DNA of 64,000 bases. Source: CAZHAX01 sp964530325 (lineage in GTDB: Bacteria; Chloroflexota; Anaerolineae; B4-G1). This document shows positions 25,361 through 33,213 of the stretch, piece after piece. Position 1 is the first letter of the stretch. Each line of letters begins with the position of its first letter. The DNA lies in contig CAZHAX010000002.1 in the NCBI GenBank assembly GCA_964530325.1, positions 248,001 through 312,000 on the forward strand. Reading direction: 5' to 3'. A program made the position numbers and the translations under genes. The notes below the pieces were generated by a model. That model saw only the letters and a program-made list of their open reading frames with translations, was not told where the DNA came from and ran no database searches.

Positions 25361-26587
25361 CTAGAAGCCCATCGACCGCCAGCGATCAGCCACGCTCTGC
25401 GACTGGGCCGCTCTCCTTGCCAGAGTCTTCGCGGATGGCCGGGCCCAGGACGGCGTGGGTACATCGTAGTCGAATCCCTTCAGCCGCTTCCGCTCGATCT
25501 TCTCGTCCAGGAGGTACTCGATGCGGTGGATGAGGGGCTCGTCCTCTGGTGTCACGAGCGTGATTGCCTCGCCGTGCGCCTCTGCTCGGGCGGTCCGGCC
25601 GATGCGATGGACGTAGTCCTCCGGGTGCTCCGGCACGTCGTAGTTCACAACGTGCGAGATCCCCTCGACGTGCAGGCCGCGGGCGGCGACGTTCGTGGCC
25701 ACGAGCAGCTGCCGCTTGCCGGATCGGAATCGTTCCAGCGCTGCCACGCGCTCTCGCTGCGAGAAGTCGCCGTGGATACAACCGACGCTTACACCGGACT
25801 CACGCAGCTGCCGGGACACCATGTCCGCATTTCGTTTCGTTCTGGTGAAGACGAGCATGCTGCTGACGTCCTTCTGCCTCAGTATCGCCAGAAGAAGCTG
25901 CAGCTTGAGGTGCTTTGGCACGGGATATAGCGCCTGGTCCAGCGTCTCCGGCGGACGGGCCGGCTCGAGCTCGATCTTGACGGGGTCGCGAAGGAACTGG
26001 CGCGCCAGGGCCAGTATTGTCGCCGGCATCGTGGCGGAGAATAGCATCGTCTGCCTGCCTTCCGGCGTGCGGCCTACGATGTGCTTGATGTCGGGCAGGA
26101 AGCCCATATCCAGCATCCTGTCGGCCTCGTCCAGCACTAGCAGCTCCAGTTCACCAAGGCGCACGTTCCCGCGGCGCATGTGGTCCATCAAGCGACCGGG
26201 GGTGGCCACGACGATATCTGCACCATGACGCAGGGCATCGATCTGCTTCTGCATCCCGGCTCCGCCGTAGACAGCAACCACGGCGAAGGGAGTGCCGGTC
26301 GCCGCGGCTTTCGCGTCGGCGGCCACCTGCATAGCCAACTCGCGCGTCGGCTCTACCACGACGACGCGAGGGTTCCTACTCCTGTTGCCGTCCCTGAGCA
26401 TCAGCTCCAGGGCGGGCAGCAAGAAGGCCAGTGTCTTCCCCGTGCCGGTCTGAGCGCAGCCGACGACGTCCCTTCTCGCCAGGCCGGGCGGAATGGCCTG
26501 GGTCTGGATCGGTGTTGCTTCCTCGAAGCCCAGGCCGTGCAGGGCCTCCTGCAGCGGAGGGCTCAACTGTAAGTCTGTGAAACGCAT
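25361..26587 (-). CDS. DEAD-box RNA helicase
   Basis: ATP-dependent RNA helicase, 408 residues. All motifs are present: Q-motif region GFEEATPIQTQAIP, AQTGTGKT (I), PTRELAMQV (Ia), TPGRLMDHM (Ib), VLDEADRMLDMGF (II), FSATMPATI (III), VATNVAARGLHVEGISHVVN (V) and YVHRIGRTARAEAHG (VI). The short C-terminal tail is typical of RhlE/CshA-like cold-adaptation helicases. It has a consensus promoter and a structured leader of about 130 nt, as do the two cold-shock protein genes here, so it may be part of the same cold or RNA-stress response. Confidence 0.95.
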   Translation of the reverse strand: MRFTDLQLSPPLQEALHGLGFEEATPIQTQAIPPGLARRDVVGCAQTGTGKTLAFLLPALELMLRDGNRSRNPRVVVVEPTRELAMQVAADAKAAATGTPFAVVAVYGGAGMQKQIDALRHGADIVVATPGRLMDHMRRGNVRLGELELLVLDEADRMLDMGFLPDIKHIVGRTPEGRQTMLFSATMPATILALARQFLRDPVKIELEPARPPETLDQALYPVPKHLKLQLLLAILRQKDVSSMLVFTRTKRNADMVSRQLRESGVSVGCIHGDFSQRERVAALERFRSGKRQLLVATNVAARGLHVEGISHVVNYDVPEHPEDYVHRIGRTARAEAHGEAITLVTPEDEPLIHRIEYLLDEKIERKRLKGFDYDVPTPSWARPSAKTLARRAAQSQSVADRWRSMGF

Positions 26588-26619
26588 ACATCTCCTCTAT
26601 AGTGCTATTGCTGGACAAA

Positions 26620-26693
26620 CGGGCTGTCTGCCCGCGGCGCCAGCGATTGGCCGGCATACAAACGCCGCCCCGATTACGTGAATCGGAGCGGCG
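26620..26693 (-). promoter_or_regulatory. tandem leader hairpins of the DEAD-box gene
   Basis: On the minus strand the leader first folds 26693-26663 (12 of 13 pairs; arms CGCCGC...CCGATT and AATCGG...GCGGCG, 5-nt loop) followed by TTTGT, then 26634-26620 (CGGGC/GCCCG, 5-nt loop), again followed by TTTGT. Two terminator-like hairpins in one leader suggest attenuation or structure-dependent regulation. Confidence 0.65.
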
Positions 26694-26725
26694 AGTGGTA
26701 CCAGACCGATTGACCTAACGAGTCT

Positions 26726-26754
26726 ATTATAGCCGGAAACCGGATCTATGTCAA
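26726..26754 (-). promoter_or_regulatory. consensus promoter of the DEAD-box gene
   Basis: TTGACA (26754-26749), 17-nt spacer and TATAAT (26731-26726) on the minus strand: a perfect housekeeping promoter. Transcription would start near 26719, giving a leader of about 130 nt. Confidence 0.9.
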
Positions 26755-26809
26755 CAGAGGTAGCCCATCGCTATCGCGCCCAGCTCGGGCCTTCCTGCTC
26801 CGGCAAGAA

Positions 26810-26839
26810 GGAGCCCCTGCCCGGCTGGGCGGGGGCTCC
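26810..26839 (-). terminator. terminator of the Cys-rich lipoprotein gene
   Basis: GGAGCCCC (26810-26817) pairs with GGGGCTCC (26832-26839), with additional inner GCC/GGC pairing; on the minus strand it is followed by TTCTTG. It lies 35 bp after the lipoprotein stop. Confidence 0.7.
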
Positions 26840-26873
26840 CGTCGCTAAAGGCGCGCTACTGTCCCGTCACCAG

Positions 26874-27518
26874 CTACGGATTGACGACGATCGCGCGAAG
26901 GGCTATCTCCGTGATGAAGCCGCCGCCGGGACCGAACAGCTTCGCCTTCCCGGTGTACTCCGTCTCGGTGCACGCGGGAGCGCTCTTCTGCCCGGTGTCG
27001 GCCAGCCAGGCTTCGCCGTTCGACAGGCAGGCGAAACAGCCGGTGCATACCCAGTTGTATTGCTCGGGCAGCGGCAAGGGATCTACGGCATCGCCCGGCC
27101 AGCGATCCGGCCCGTACCAGGTCTCGCCCAGTCTGACGAGCACATCCAGCCACGGCATCACGCCATGATCGTACTTCCCCCAGTCCATACAGAACTCGGT
27201 CGCGTCGTGGTAGATCACCGACCAGTCGGAAACGACCGCGGGGGTTGGTGTAGGCGGCTTCGGTGTCGGCGTGTCGGTGGGGACGAGCGTCGGGGTTGGC
27301 GTGTCTTCGGGTTCTTCGATTGGCGTAGGGGTGGCCGTTTCTTCCGTATCATCGTCGGGAGTGGGCGTCGGCGTTTCCGTTGGGTCAAGGCACCGCTCGC
27401 CCTCCTCGCACTCGGTCCCCGTGCCGTTGTCCGTCTGAAGGTTCATCTGATCGCAGGCGGACAGCAGAAGCAGGCAGCCGACTACAAGGACGATCGCTAC
27501 AGAGAGCTTTCTGGACAT
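26874..27518 (-). CDS. lipoprotein with Thr-Pro stalk and Cys-rich domain
   Basis: A 214-residue predicted lipoprotein. Signal peptide with lipobox LLSAC (lipidated Cys near residue 22), then an acidic Thr/Pro-rich stalk (TPTETPTPTPDDD type, about residues 44-95), then a ~115-residue C-terminal domain with several cysteines (EFCMDW, NWVCTGCFACLSNG, APACTETEY). The domain resembles nothing I can name. The stalk is typical of surface proteins of Chloroflexota. A TTGCCG-17-TATACT promoter precedes it and a terminator follows, so it is monocistronic. Confidence 0.8.
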   Translation of the reverse strand: MSRKLSVAIVLVVGCLLLLSACDQMNLQTDNGTGTECEEGERCLDPTETPTPTPDDDTEETATPTPIEEPEDTPTPTLVPTDTPTPKPPTPTPAVVSDWSVIYHDATEFCMDWGKYDHGVMPWLDVLVRLGETWYGPDRWPGDAVDPLPLPEQYNWVCTGCFACLSNGEAWLADTGQKSAPACTETEYTGKAKLFGPGGGFITEIALRAIVVNP

Positions 27519-27548
27519 TGCACCACCTCCATTAGTAGGACAGAGGAC

Positions 27549-27577
27549 AGTATATCACGGAGCCTGGCCAGCGGCAA
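27549..27577 (-). promoter_or_regulatory. promoter of the Cys-rich lipoprotein gene
   Basis: Minus strand TTGCCG (27577-27572), 17 nt, TATACT (27554-27549). The same pair of hexamers with the same spacing precedes the zinc-finger gene at 46620-46648. Confidence 0.65.
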
Positions 27578-27616
27578 GTGCTCTTTGGTACTAGCAGAGG
27601 TCGAGCGTCCTTTGAC

Positions 27617-27645
27617 TTGCGCAGAGAGCGATTACAGGGCATAAT
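27617..27645 (+). promoter_or_regulatory. possible promoter of parA
   Basis: TTGCGC (27617-27622), 17 nt, CATAAT (27640-27645), about 110 nt before parA. Moderate match only. Confidence 0.4.
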
Positions 27646-27759
27646 CCACCGCGTGGCCCCGAGGCCTCGATTGGCCTCCTCTTCCCTGGGAGACGATCCG
27701 GCTGGGAGCCGCGGGCTTGTGATCACCTAGCTTGCTGTCGCACCGATTGGGAGGGGCGC

Positions 27760-28644
27760 ATGGGCAAAGCTGAGGCTGGGAAGACCGGTGGCTCGCAGCA
27801 GTCTGCTGCGGAGTCAGGCCGGCAGCCCAGGGTGATCGCCATTCTCAACCAGAAGGGCGGATCCGGCAAGACGACGACGGCTGTCAACCTTGCCTGCGGC
27901 CTGGCGCGCGGGGTGGGGGACGGGAGGAAGCGGCCGGTCCTTCTGGTCGATCTCGATCCTCAGTCTGCCGCCACAGCGGCGCTCCTCGGCGTAGCGGCGG
28001 CTCAGGGACCCGAGCAGCACGCGACGATCAAGGAGCTGCTGCTGGACCTTCGCGGCGTCGATGATGTCATCCAGCAGGTTGAGCTGAAACCGGCAGAGGG
28101 AGTGCCGGGAGGCGTTGTGGACCTGGTGGCTTCCCACATCACCGCGGCCGGCGTGGAGCTCGACCTTTTCGTTCAGGAATTCAACCGCGAGGGGAGGCTG
28201 CGATCGGCGCTGGCCTCACTTCGGGATCGGTACGAGTTCGTTATCATCGACTGTCCGCCGAGCCTCAACATGCTCACCTTTAACGCTTTGGCGGCGGCGA
28301 ACGAGGTGCTCATCCCGCTGGACCCCGGCGTGTTCCCGCTCATCGGATTGAGCCATCTTCTGGAGACGATGGAGAAGGCCCGGCGAGTCAATCCCTCGCT
28401 GCGGCTTCTCGGCGTCTTGCCCACACGCCAGAGTCGGACGGTGCTGACCACGGGGACGGAGGAGAAGCTGAAGGCGCGGTTCGGCCGGCAGGTCTTCCCC
28501 GGCATTCCGGAGAGGGTGGCAATCAACGAGGCCCATACGGCCCAGAGTGACGTGTACGGCTACGAGCCCGGCGGCTCCGGTGCCCGGGCCTACAGACGGC
28601 TGGTCACGGAGGTGATCCGGCGTGGCGAAGAAGGGGCGATTTGA
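27760..28644 (+). CDS. parA: ParA-family partition ATPase
   Basis: A 294-residue Walker-type ATPase: AILNQKGGSGKTTTAVNLA (deviant Walker A), VLLVDLDPQSAATAALLG, FVIIDCPPSLNMLTFNALAA (Walker B). The first ~25 residues are Ala/Gly/Gln-rich and probably flexible. It overlaps the parB-like gene by 23 bp, so the two are made together. ParA moves DNA by forming ATP-dependent gradients on the nucleoid. No replication genes are nearby, so this may be an accessory partition pair rather than the origin-proximal one. Confidence 0.9.
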   Translation: MGKAEAGKTGGSQQSAAESGRQPRVIAILNQKGGSGKTTTAVNLACGLARGVGDGRKRPVLLVDLDPQSAATAALLGVAAAQGPEQHATIKELLLDLRGVDDVIQQVELKPAEGVPGGVVDLVASHITAAGVELDLFVQEFNREGRLRSALASLRDRYEFVIIDCPPSLNMLTFNALAAANEVLIPLDPGVFPLIGLSHLLETMEKARRVNPSLRLLGVLPTRQSRTVLTTGTEEKLKARFGRQVFPGIPERVAINEAHTAQSDVYGYEPGGSGARAYRRLVTEVIRRGEEGAI

Positions 28645-29809
28645 CGATTTCTTCGACGCAGTGAAGCTGGGCGACGAGCAGGCGGCCGAGGCCGGCGTCG
28701 TAATCCTGCCTGAGATCGACCAGCTGATACCCGATGGGGACCAGCCGCGGCGCGGCCTGGTGCCGGACGATCTGCGGGAGATGCTGTTGAGCGGCGAGCT
28801 GTCCCCGAAGAAGGTGATCCTGCAAACCTGGGAGCGGTGCCTCGATCGGGATGTGCACAAGGCGCTCAAGTCCGGCAGCGTCACGCCCTCTTCGGCCCTC
28901 TCTCTGCAGCGCACGGCAGGGCCGCGCGACCTGGCCCTCCAACTCTCGCTGGAGGGCCTGGTGGACCTGGCGGATTCCATAGCGGCGCATGGCTTGGTTC
29001 AGCCGGTGAACGTCTATCGGACCTCGGATGGCCGCTATCGGATCACCGTCGGCGAGCGGCGCTGGTGGGCCCACGTGCATCTCTGGTACGTGATGGGCGA
29101 TGAGAGGGCGCGCAGGATACGGGCCATCGAGCTGCCGCCGCCGGAGGACGATCTGGAGAGGGTCGCTCGCCAGTACGCGGAGAACGTGCACCGCAAGGAT
29201 CTGTCCGACATTGCCAAGGCGCGCGCCATCGCCGGCGTACGTGGGCTTGTAGAGCAGGAGGCTGCCGCCCGTGGAACCAGTGGTTCCATGCCTACCTCGG
29301 TTGAGCTGGATGAGATGGCGGGGAGGAGGGTGGCTGAGGTGACCGGTCGCGGCGTGAGCGGCCGTACAGTGCGCCACTACCTGGCGCTGCTCTCCATGCC
29401 TCCCGAGGCCAGGCGGCTGGCCGAGGCGGCCAAGCTCTCCGAGAGATCGCTGCGCGAAGTGGCGACGCTGAAGGATCCCAAGGCCCAGGTGCGTCTGGTA
29501 CGCCAGATGGCGAGTGAAGCGATGACGGCGACCGAGGCAGCCGAGGAGGCGCGGGCGATGAAGGCCTCTAGGCTTGGGGCGAAGGCGGGGGAGCCCGGCG
29601 CCCGGGATCCGATTAAGGATGCTCTGCGTCGTTTCCGTTCCAGCGTCGGCTTCGCCTCTGCCGATGCTCCCAAGGCGCGGGCCCTGGCGCGGGAGATCGC
29701 TGCCCTGCCAGAAGACAAGAGGAATGAGGTCGTCGAGCTGGCGGCTGCCTATGCCGAGTACCTTGTGGGCGTCCTGGAGGCCTTGGAGAGGGAGCTGCCC
29801 AGGGAGTGA
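28622..29809 (+). CDS. parB: ParB-family protein with an internal insertion
   Basis: A 395-residue ParB-like DNA-binding CTPase. DGDQPRRGL matches the N-terminal QPRR segment; LADSIAAHGLVQPV, VGERRWWAHV (GERR box) and QYAENVHRKDLSDIAKARAI follow, then a helix-turn-helix region (GVSGRTVRHYLALLSMPPEA) and a helical C-terminus. Between QPRR and the LADSI segment, normally about 15 residues apart, lie roughly 70 residues rich in charged helices. GTG 28622 is the start, inside the end of parA. I did not find a parS-like palindrome nearby. Confidence 0.85.
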   Translation: MAKKGRFDDFFDAVKLGDEQAAEAGVVILPEIDQLIPDGDQPRRGLVPDDLREMLLSGELSPKKVILQTWERCLDRDVHKALKSGSVTPSSALSLQRTAGPRDLALQLSLEGLVDLADSIAAHGLVQPVNVYRTSDGRYRITVGERRWWAHVHLWYVMGDERARRIRAIELPPPEDDLERVARQYAENVHRKDLSDIAKARAIAGVRGLVEQEAAARGTSGSMPTSVELDEMAGRRVAEVTGRGVSGRTVRHYLALLSMPPEARRLAEAAKLSERSLREVATLKDPKAQVRLVRQMASEAMTATEAAEEARAMKASRLGAKAGEPGARDPIKDALRRFRSSVGFASADAPKARALAREIAALPEDKRNEVVELAAAYAEYLVGVLEALERELPRE

Positions 29810-29878
29810 CCTCGAAGCCTGGGCTGGTCGCCTGAACGGGCGCGGCTCGATCCGTACGGTGCGCGTCTAGGAGGGCTG

Positions 29879-30541
29879 GTGATTCGAAAGCGAATGGTGT
29901 TCTCGGCAGCGCTGATGGCTGTGGCCTTGATGGCGGGGCTGCTGACGGGCTGCGATTCATCCCAGCTGGGCGCCGGTGATGCCTCGCCCTCAGGGGATCA
30001 GACCCCTACCCAGCCAGGGGCTACCAGGGTGGTGGGGGATACTCCGCCTTCGCTCTCTCCGTGGGTGGCCGACGGTGTGATCGGAGATAGCGAATACGCC
30101 CACCAGACAGACGTTGGCGAAGTCCGCCTATGGTGGCGCAACGATGGGCAGTCTCTCTGCCTGGCCATGGAGTCCCCTACGAGCGGCTGGGTGTCCTTGG
30201 GCATTGACCCAGTAGACAGGATGGAGGGGGCGAACTACGTCATCGGCGCTGTTGTGGGCGGCGAGGCCAGGGTGTGGGATGCGTATGGCACAGCGCCGAC
30301 CGGCGCCACGCATCCACCCGACGAGGACCTGGGCGGTACGAACGACATCGTTGCCTTCGCGGGAGTGGAGGAGGACGGGTATACGCGGTTCGAAGTGCAG
30401 ATCCCACTCGATTCGGGGGACGAGTTCGACAAGCGTCTTGAGCCTGGCGGCACGTATGCAGTGATCGCCGCCGCGGCTAGCTCGGACTCGTACGACGGCT
30501 ACCACGTGTCGCGCGCTCAGGGGACCATCGAGCTTGACTAG
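29879..30541 (+). CDS. DOMON-like lipoprotein
   Basis: A 220-residue predicted lipoprotein: signal peptide with lipobox LLTGC (Cys near residue 25), a short Ser/Pro/Thr-rich spacer, then a ~150-residue beta-rich domain (DGVIGDSEYAHQTDVGEVRLWW, then GWVSLGIDPVDRMEGANYVIG) that resembles DOMON domains, which bind heme or sugars on the cell surface. The start is GTG 29879, preceded by AGGAGG. It is probably transcribed from its own promoter or with parAB, 69 bp upstream. Ligand unknown. Confidence 0.78.
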   Translation: MIRKRMVFSAALMAVALMAGLLTGCDSSQLGAGDASPSGDQTPTQPGATRVVGDTPPSLSPWVADGVIGDSEYAHQTDVGEVRLWWRNDGQSLCLAMESPTSGWVSLGIDPVDRMEGANYVIGAVVGGEARVWDAYGTAPTGATHPPDEDLGGTNDIVAFAGVEEDGYTRFEVQIPLDSGDEFDKRLEPGGTYAVIAAAASSDSYDGYHVSRAQGTIELD

Positions 30542-30560
30542 AAGGCGCGCTTGGGCTCGT

Positions 30561-30588
30561 TTGCCCTTCTGCACGAAGGTGGTAGAAT
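30561..30588 (+). promoter_or_regulatory. promoter of the first cold-shock gene
   Basis: TTGCCC (30561-30566), 16 nt, TAGAAT (30583-30588) with extended TG. The predicted start near 30595 gives a leader of about 127 nt. Confidence 0.75.
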
Positions 30589-30624
30589 AGCCGTAGCGAA
30601 GCAGGCCGTGACCATTCCGGGGAC

Positions 30625-30650
30625 AGTCCGGGCTTGCGGAGGCCTGGATT
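30625..30650 (+). promoter_or_regulatory. csp leader hairpin with loop UUGCGGAG (copy 1)
   Basis: A 9-bp stem (30625-30633 with 30642-30650, two G-U pairs) closes the 8-nt loop UUGCGGAG (30634-30641). The inner stem GGC/GCC and the whole loop are identical to the hairpin in the second csp leader at 37925-37958. No U-tract follows here. Confidence 0.65.
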
Positions 30651-30721
30651 CCGCCCCCAGCTTGGTGCGGTTGCTTCGTCAGTGTGTTGAGTAGTAGCAA
30701 GTGTCATCAAGGAGTGTAGGA

Positions 30722-30931
30722 ATGTCTGAGAAGGAAATCGGTACCGTGAAGTGGTTCAACGATGGAAAGGGGTTCGGCTTCATCTCTCGCGAGGAGGGTG
30801 AAGACGTCTTCGTCCATCACACCGCGATCGTCGGAGAGGGCTTCCGGTCGCTGCAGGAAGGCCAGCAGGTCGAGTTCAGCGTCGAGCAGGGCCCGAAGGG
30901 CCTGCGCGCCGCCGACGTTCGTCCTCTCTAG
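30722..30931 (+). CDS. csp: cold-shock protein, CspA family
   Basis: A 69-residue single-domain cold-shock protein that binds single-stranded RNA/DNA. IGTVKWFNDGKGFGFISRE is RNP1 and DVFVHHTAI is RNP2; the C-terminus GLRAADVRPL is usual. ATG 30722 follows AAGGAG; the longer frame from 30701 would only add residues from the leader. The long structured leader is a hallmark of cold-regulated csp genes. An RRM gene follows after 39 bp, so two RNA-binding proteins are probably made together. Confidence 0.96.
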   Translation: MSEKEIGTVKWFNDGKGFGFISREEGEDVFVHHTAIVGEGFRSLQEGQQVEFSVEQGPKGLRAADVRPL

Positions 30932-30970
30932 CCGCAGTCGCGCAGCAGGACCTGACGCCAGGAGGAGAGC

Positions 30971-31225
30971 ATGGGCAACAGGCTGTACTGCGGCAACCTA
31001 GCCTACGAGACGACAGAGGCCACACTGTCCGAGCTGTTCGGCGCGATCGGGGAGGTTGTGTCTGTCAATCTGATCGTAGACCGCTACACGGGCCGTTCGA
31101 GGGGCTTTGCCTTCGTCGAGATGGCGGAGAATGACGCGGCGCAGCGAGCCATCAGCGAGCTGGATGGAAAGGACGTCGGCGGGCGGGCGTTGAAAGTAGC
31201 AGAGGCTCGTCCGCAGCGACAGTAG
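30971..31225 (+). CDS. RRM-domain RNA-binding protein
   Basis: An 84-residue protein made of one RNA recognition motif: LYCGNLAYETTEATL contains RNP2 and GRSRGFAFVEM contains RNP1. Such small RRM proteins occur in cyanobacteria and other bacteria and are often cold-induced. GGAGGAGAGC lies just upstream of ATG 30971. It is the second gene after csp on the same strand and is followed by a strong hairpin. Confidence 0.95.
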   Translation: MGNRLYCGNLAYETTEATLSELFGAIGEVVSVNLIVDRYTGRSRGFAFVEMAENDAAQRAISELDGKDVGGRALKVAEARPQRQ

Positions 31226-31256
31226 GGTGGGGCCCGAGGGACCAAACGGGGCGAGC

Positions 31257-31311
31257 GCTCCGCAGGCCTCCCGAACCCTGACAGACAGATCGCCGGGCTC
31301 CTCCGCAGGCC
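31257..31311 (+). repeat. two CTCCGCAGGCC elements behind the csp-rrm operon
   Basis: CTCCGCAGGCC occurs at 31258-31268 and 31301-31311, in the 3' region of the transcript. Its CUCCGCA is the exact complement of UGCGGAG in the csp leader loop. The same element lies behind the second csp gene at 38332-38342. Confidence 0.55.
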
Positions 31312-31339
31312 GGGTGGTCGAGAAAACAGAATAGAGAGA

Positions 31340-31369
31340 AGGGCCCCTGCCGCCCGCGGCCGGGGCCCT
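31340..31369. terminator. strong hairpin between rrm and the ABC transporter operon
   Basis: AGGGCCCC (31340-31347) and GGGGCCCT (31362-31369) form a perfect 8-bp outer stem with further GC pairing inside. It lies between convergent genes and may serve both. Confidence 0.75.
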
Positions 31370-31381
31370 CAGTGTAGGTAC

Positions 31382-31406
31382 AGCCACCCAGCAGGACCGG
31401 GTGGCT
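31382..31406. terminator. second hairpin in the same gap
   Basis: AGCCACCC (31382-31389) and GGGTGGCT (31399-31406), 9-nt loop, followed on the plus strand by GCTTCTGT. Probably a second terminator. Confidence 0.6.
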
Positions 31407-31439
31407 GCTTCTGTGCCTGGCTTTCCTCTATGGGCGAGA

Positions 31440-32318
31440 CTAGGGTTCCGGCTCCTGCCCTCTGCCCGCTCGTGCCCGAAGCAGGGCGCGGCGCGGCCCA
31501 GCGAGCAGTGCCAGGAGGAAGCAGGCCGTGCACACGAGCACGATCGCCGCCCCTGAGGCCACACTGGCGTAGTAGGAGATGTACAGGCCAGCAACGCCGG
31601 ACAGGACTCCCACCAGAACGGCCAGGGCGATCATCCGACCCAAGCGCTTGGTCAGCAGGTAGGCCGTCGCCGCCGGAGTCACCAGCATGGCCACCATCAA
31701 GCCCACGCCGACCGTCTGCAGGGAGACGACCACGGTGAGGGCGATCAGCACAAGCAGGAGGTAGCGCAGCACTCCGGAAGGCAAGCGGAGGGAGACTGCC
31801 AGGATGGGGTCGAAGGACAGGATCAGCAGCTCCTTGTAGAAAGCGACTATCGTCAGCAGCACAACGGCTCCTAGGATCCCTGTGAGCCACAGGTCGCCCT
31901 GCGAGACACCCAGCACGTTGCCGAACAGGAAGTGGGCCAAGTCGACCGCGTAGCTGCGCATCGTCGAGATCAAGGCGATGCCCAGGGCGAACATCCCGGC
32001 AAAGACCACGCCGATGGCAGTGTCCTCCTTCAGCTTGGTGCCCTTGCCCACGAAGCCGATTCCCAGCGCGGTCACCACGGCGGTTGCCAGCCCCCACCAG
32101 AAGACGGCGCCTCGCGCGCCACCGCTGACCAGGTACCCCACGGCGACGCCGGGCAGGATAGCGTGGGCGAGCGCGTCGCCCAGAAAGGCCATGCCGCGCA
32201 GGACGACGTAGGTGCCCACCACGGCACAGACCACCTCGACCATCGTCACTGCGATGAGGCCGCGCACCATGAAGGCGTGACCCATGGGTTCCAGGATCAG
32301 ATCGATCAGCTTCTCCAT
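31440..32318 (-). CDS. metal ABC transporter permease (ZnuB/MntB type)
   Basis: Membrane permease of a zinc/manganese-type ABC importer, 292 residues with about 8 hydrophobic segments (for example FMVRGLIAVTMVEVVCAVVG and YLLLVLIALTVVVSLQTVGV). The family segment GDALAHAILPGVAVGYL is present. ATG 32318 shares its A with the stop of the ATPase gene (TGATG), so translation is coupled; the longer frame from 32339 overlaps it needlessly. It is the last gene of the operon fur - binding protein - ATPase - permease. Confidence 0.92.
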   Translation of the reverse strand: MEKLIDLILEPMGHAFMVRGLIAVTMVEVVCAVVGTYVVLRGMAFLGDALAHAILPGVAVGYLVSGGARGAVFWWGLATAVVTALGIGFVGKGTKLKEDTAIGVVFAGMFALGIALISTMRSYAVDLAHFLFGNVLGVSQGDLWLTGILGAVVLLTIVAFYKELLILSFDPILAVSLRLPSGVLRYLLLVLIALTVVVSLQTVGVGLMVAMLVTPAATAYLLTKRLGRMIALAVLVGVLSGVAGLYISYYASVASGAAIVLVCTACFLLALLAGPRRALLRARAGRGQEPEP

Positions 32319-33127
32319 CAGTGGCCGCCTCCGCAGCATGTGTCGCTGAGGACGAAAACGCCGTTGTCGGTCTCGACCAACTGCAGATGGCCGCCGTAGG
32401 CCGACTGCAGCTGTTCGGGAGTGAAAACATCGCCGGCGAGGCCGAAGCCCAGCAGGCGGCCGTTGAGCAGCATCACCCGATCGAATCTCTCCGCGGCCAG
32501 GCTGAGATCATGCGTGGCCACCATGACGGTGACCCCTTGCTGGCGCAGATCATCCATCGTGCGGAAGATTTCCTCCTGCGTGGGCGCATCCAGCCCGGAC
32601 AGAGGCTCGTCCATCAGTATCAGCTCGGCTTCCTGGGCCAGGGCCTGGGCGATGAACATGCGCTGCTGCTGGCCGCCTGACAGCTCGCTGATCTGCCGAT
32701 CTGCCAGATCGGTCAGGCCGATCAGCTCAAGACACTGGCGCACGCGCTGGCGGTCCTCACGACCCGGGCGGCGGAGGAGGCCGATCTGGCGGGCCCTGCC
32801 CATCATCACTACGTCGGCCACGGTGACGGGGAAGCTCCAGTCCACCTGGCTGCGTTGCGGTAGGTAGGCTATGCAGATATGGCCGCCGGGGCACTGGCCT
32901 GCCACAGCCACCTCGCCAGCGGTTGGATCGAGCAGGCCGGCGATCACCTTGAAGAGAGTGCTCTTGCCGGCTCCGTTTGGCCCCACTACCGCCACCCGTT
33001 CCCGGGCGTCGAGACGGAATGAGATATCTTCCAGGGCTGTGAGGCCGTTGAAGCGGACCGTGACGTGGGAGGCCTCCAGGATAGGGGCGCCATGTTTGTG
33101 CTCGATAGATCTGCGTACGCTTGGCAT
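32318..33127 (-). CDS. metal ABC transporter ATP-binding protein
   Basis: ATPase of the metal importer, 269 residues: GPNGAGKSTLFKVIAGLL (Walker A), YLPQRSQVDWSFPVTVADVV (Q-loop typical of the Zn/Mn subfamily), LSGGQQQRMFIAQAL (signature), LILMDEPLSGLD (Walker B), ATHDLSLA (H-loop). The C-terminus ends in CCGGGH, a possible metal-binding tail. It overlaps the permease gene by one base. Confidence 0.93.
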   Translation of the reverse strand: MPSVRRSIEHKHGAPILEASHVTVRFNGLTALEDISFRLDARERVAVVGPNGAGKSTLFKVIAGLLDPTAGEVAVAGQCPGGHICIAYLPQRSQVDWSFPVTVADVVMMGRARQIGLLRRPGREDRQRVRQCLELIGLTDLADRQISELSGGQQQRMFIAQALAQEAELILMDEPLSGLDAPTQEEIFRTMDDLRQQGVTVMVATHDLSLAAERFDRVMLLNGRLLGFGLAGDVFTPEQLQSAYGGHLQLVETDNGVFVLSDTCCGGGH

Positions 33128-33213
33128 ACTCCGCTGTCCTCCAGCACAATCCGCGGCCGGGCCGGCTGCCCCACTGATGGGCGGCTCCTTGTCAGTGTGC
33201 TACCTGGCCGCGA

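Noticed and set aside
26748..27644. Plus-strand frame (298 codons) opposite the Cys-rich lipoprotein
   Set aside because: The minus-strand gene has a signal peptide, lipobox, promoter and terminator; the plus frame has none.
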